This document shows positions 12,920 through 13,085 of a stretch of 13,085 nucleotides of DNA, piece after piece. Made by a program: the position numbers and the translations under genes. The DNA is from DATKGL01 sp035510795 (GTDB lineage Bacteria > Patescibacteriota > Saccharimonadia > Saccharimonadales > UBA4665). The notes beneath the pieces were generated by a model. That model did not search any database. It had not been told where the DNA came from and saw only the letters and a list, made by a program, of their open reading frames with translations. Each line of letters begins with the position of its first letter. Position 1 is the first letter of the stretch. The DNA is taken from positions 1-13,085 of the forward strand of contig DATKGL010000013.1 of the NCBI GenBank assembly GCA_035510795.1, read 5' to 3'.

Positions 12920-12966
12920 CTATTTTTCTAGTACAGCTTAGTACACGAAGTTTGTATCTTAGATGT

Positions 12967-13066
12967 GTGTAGGCGAAAGTTTACACTAAAAAGAGGAGAT
13001 CCTGCGTAACGAAGTCTGGGTTGAGCTAGCACTCATATCCCACTGTTCTAGCGTCTGGTCTCCTCT
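12967..13066 (+). ncRNA. Possible structured RNA at the right edge (identity unknown)
   Basis: GTGTAGGC-GAAA-GTTTACAC (12967-12986) forms an 8-bp hairpin with two G-U pairs and a GNRA tetraloop. The G-U pairs and tetraloop make sense only for RNA read from the plus strand. AGAGGAGA (12992-12999) then pairs with TCTCCTCT (13059-13066), enclosing GCTAG (13025-13029) and CTAGC (13048-13052). No ORF is present. A TATCTT at 12955-12960 would place a transcript start near 12967, but no -35 supports it. It does not match RNase P RNA, tmRNA or SRP RNA signatures I know. It may continue beyond the window. Confidence 0.4.
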
Positions 13067-13085
13067 GTTGGTGTGTCGATCTATC

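Noticed and set aside
4735..13037. 12-base direct repeat TAGCACTCATAT at two distant sites
   Set aside because: A 12-base match is expected several times by chance in 13 kb, and the flanks do not align, so it is not taken as an attachment site.
1..13085. Recoded UGA (as in Gracilibacteria and SR1), CRISPR arrays and insertion sequences
   Set aside because: TGA ends several genes in sensible places, no regularly spaced repeats occur outside the stalk-coding repeats, and no transposase or terminal inverted repeats were seen.

Overview
The window looks like chromosomal DNA of a small-genome, Gram-positive-like bacterium. The best guess is a member of the Candidate Phyla Radiation (Patescibacteria), most likely Candidatus Saccharibacteria. 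The reasons are the secreted beta-rich proteins in paralogous sets, the WxL-interacting-like partner, the LytR-CpsA-Psr protein with a LytR_C domain, the tiny twin-arginine peptide, the many genes without Shine-Dalgarno sites, and TGA used as a normal stop. This placement is inference from gene content; no rRNA or marker gene is present.

Left part (1-1408, minus strand): a tightly packed operon of phage-tail-fibre-like proteins. A possible 36-aa leader ORF is followed by a 142-aa tail-fibre-like protein, a 220-aa protein with an N-terminal Mtd_N-like domain, and a third gene that runs off the left edge. Divergent from it (1483-4424, plus strand) lies a surface-protein cluster. Two close paralogues and one distant paralogue of a secreted domain resembling WxL, with tyrosine in place of the tryptophan, flank a membrane-anchored WxL-interacting-protein-like gene (DUF916 type). 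A 58-aa peptide with an RRQFL motif (4529-4705) and an unknown two-helix membrane protein (4900-5304) follow.

Middle (5451-10584): a P-type cation-transporting ATPase (minus) is divergent from a LytR-CpsA-Psr glycopolymer transferase (plus). That gene meets a VIT1/CCC1-type metal transporter (minus) stop-to-stop, with no base between them. The VIT1-like gene is divergent from a secreted, membrane-anchored protein with a Pro/Thr stalk (10727-12148), whose stalk is coded by near-perfect 57-bp and 54-bp tandem repeats.

Right part: a convergent intergenic stretch dense in inverted repeats (12157-12291), then a MazEF-type toxin-antitoxin pair (minus) with a palindromic operator inside its promoter. 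At the right edge is a non-coding stretch with a GNRA-capped hairpin and nested inverted repeats that may be the 5' part of an unrecognised structured RNA.

Together, most genes serve the cell surface: secreted proteins, their membrane partner, wall glycopolymer attachment and tail-fibre-like binding modules. Two metal or cation transporters and a toxin-antitoxin system complete the set. The most interesting candidate system is the divergent surface locus at 1-4705.
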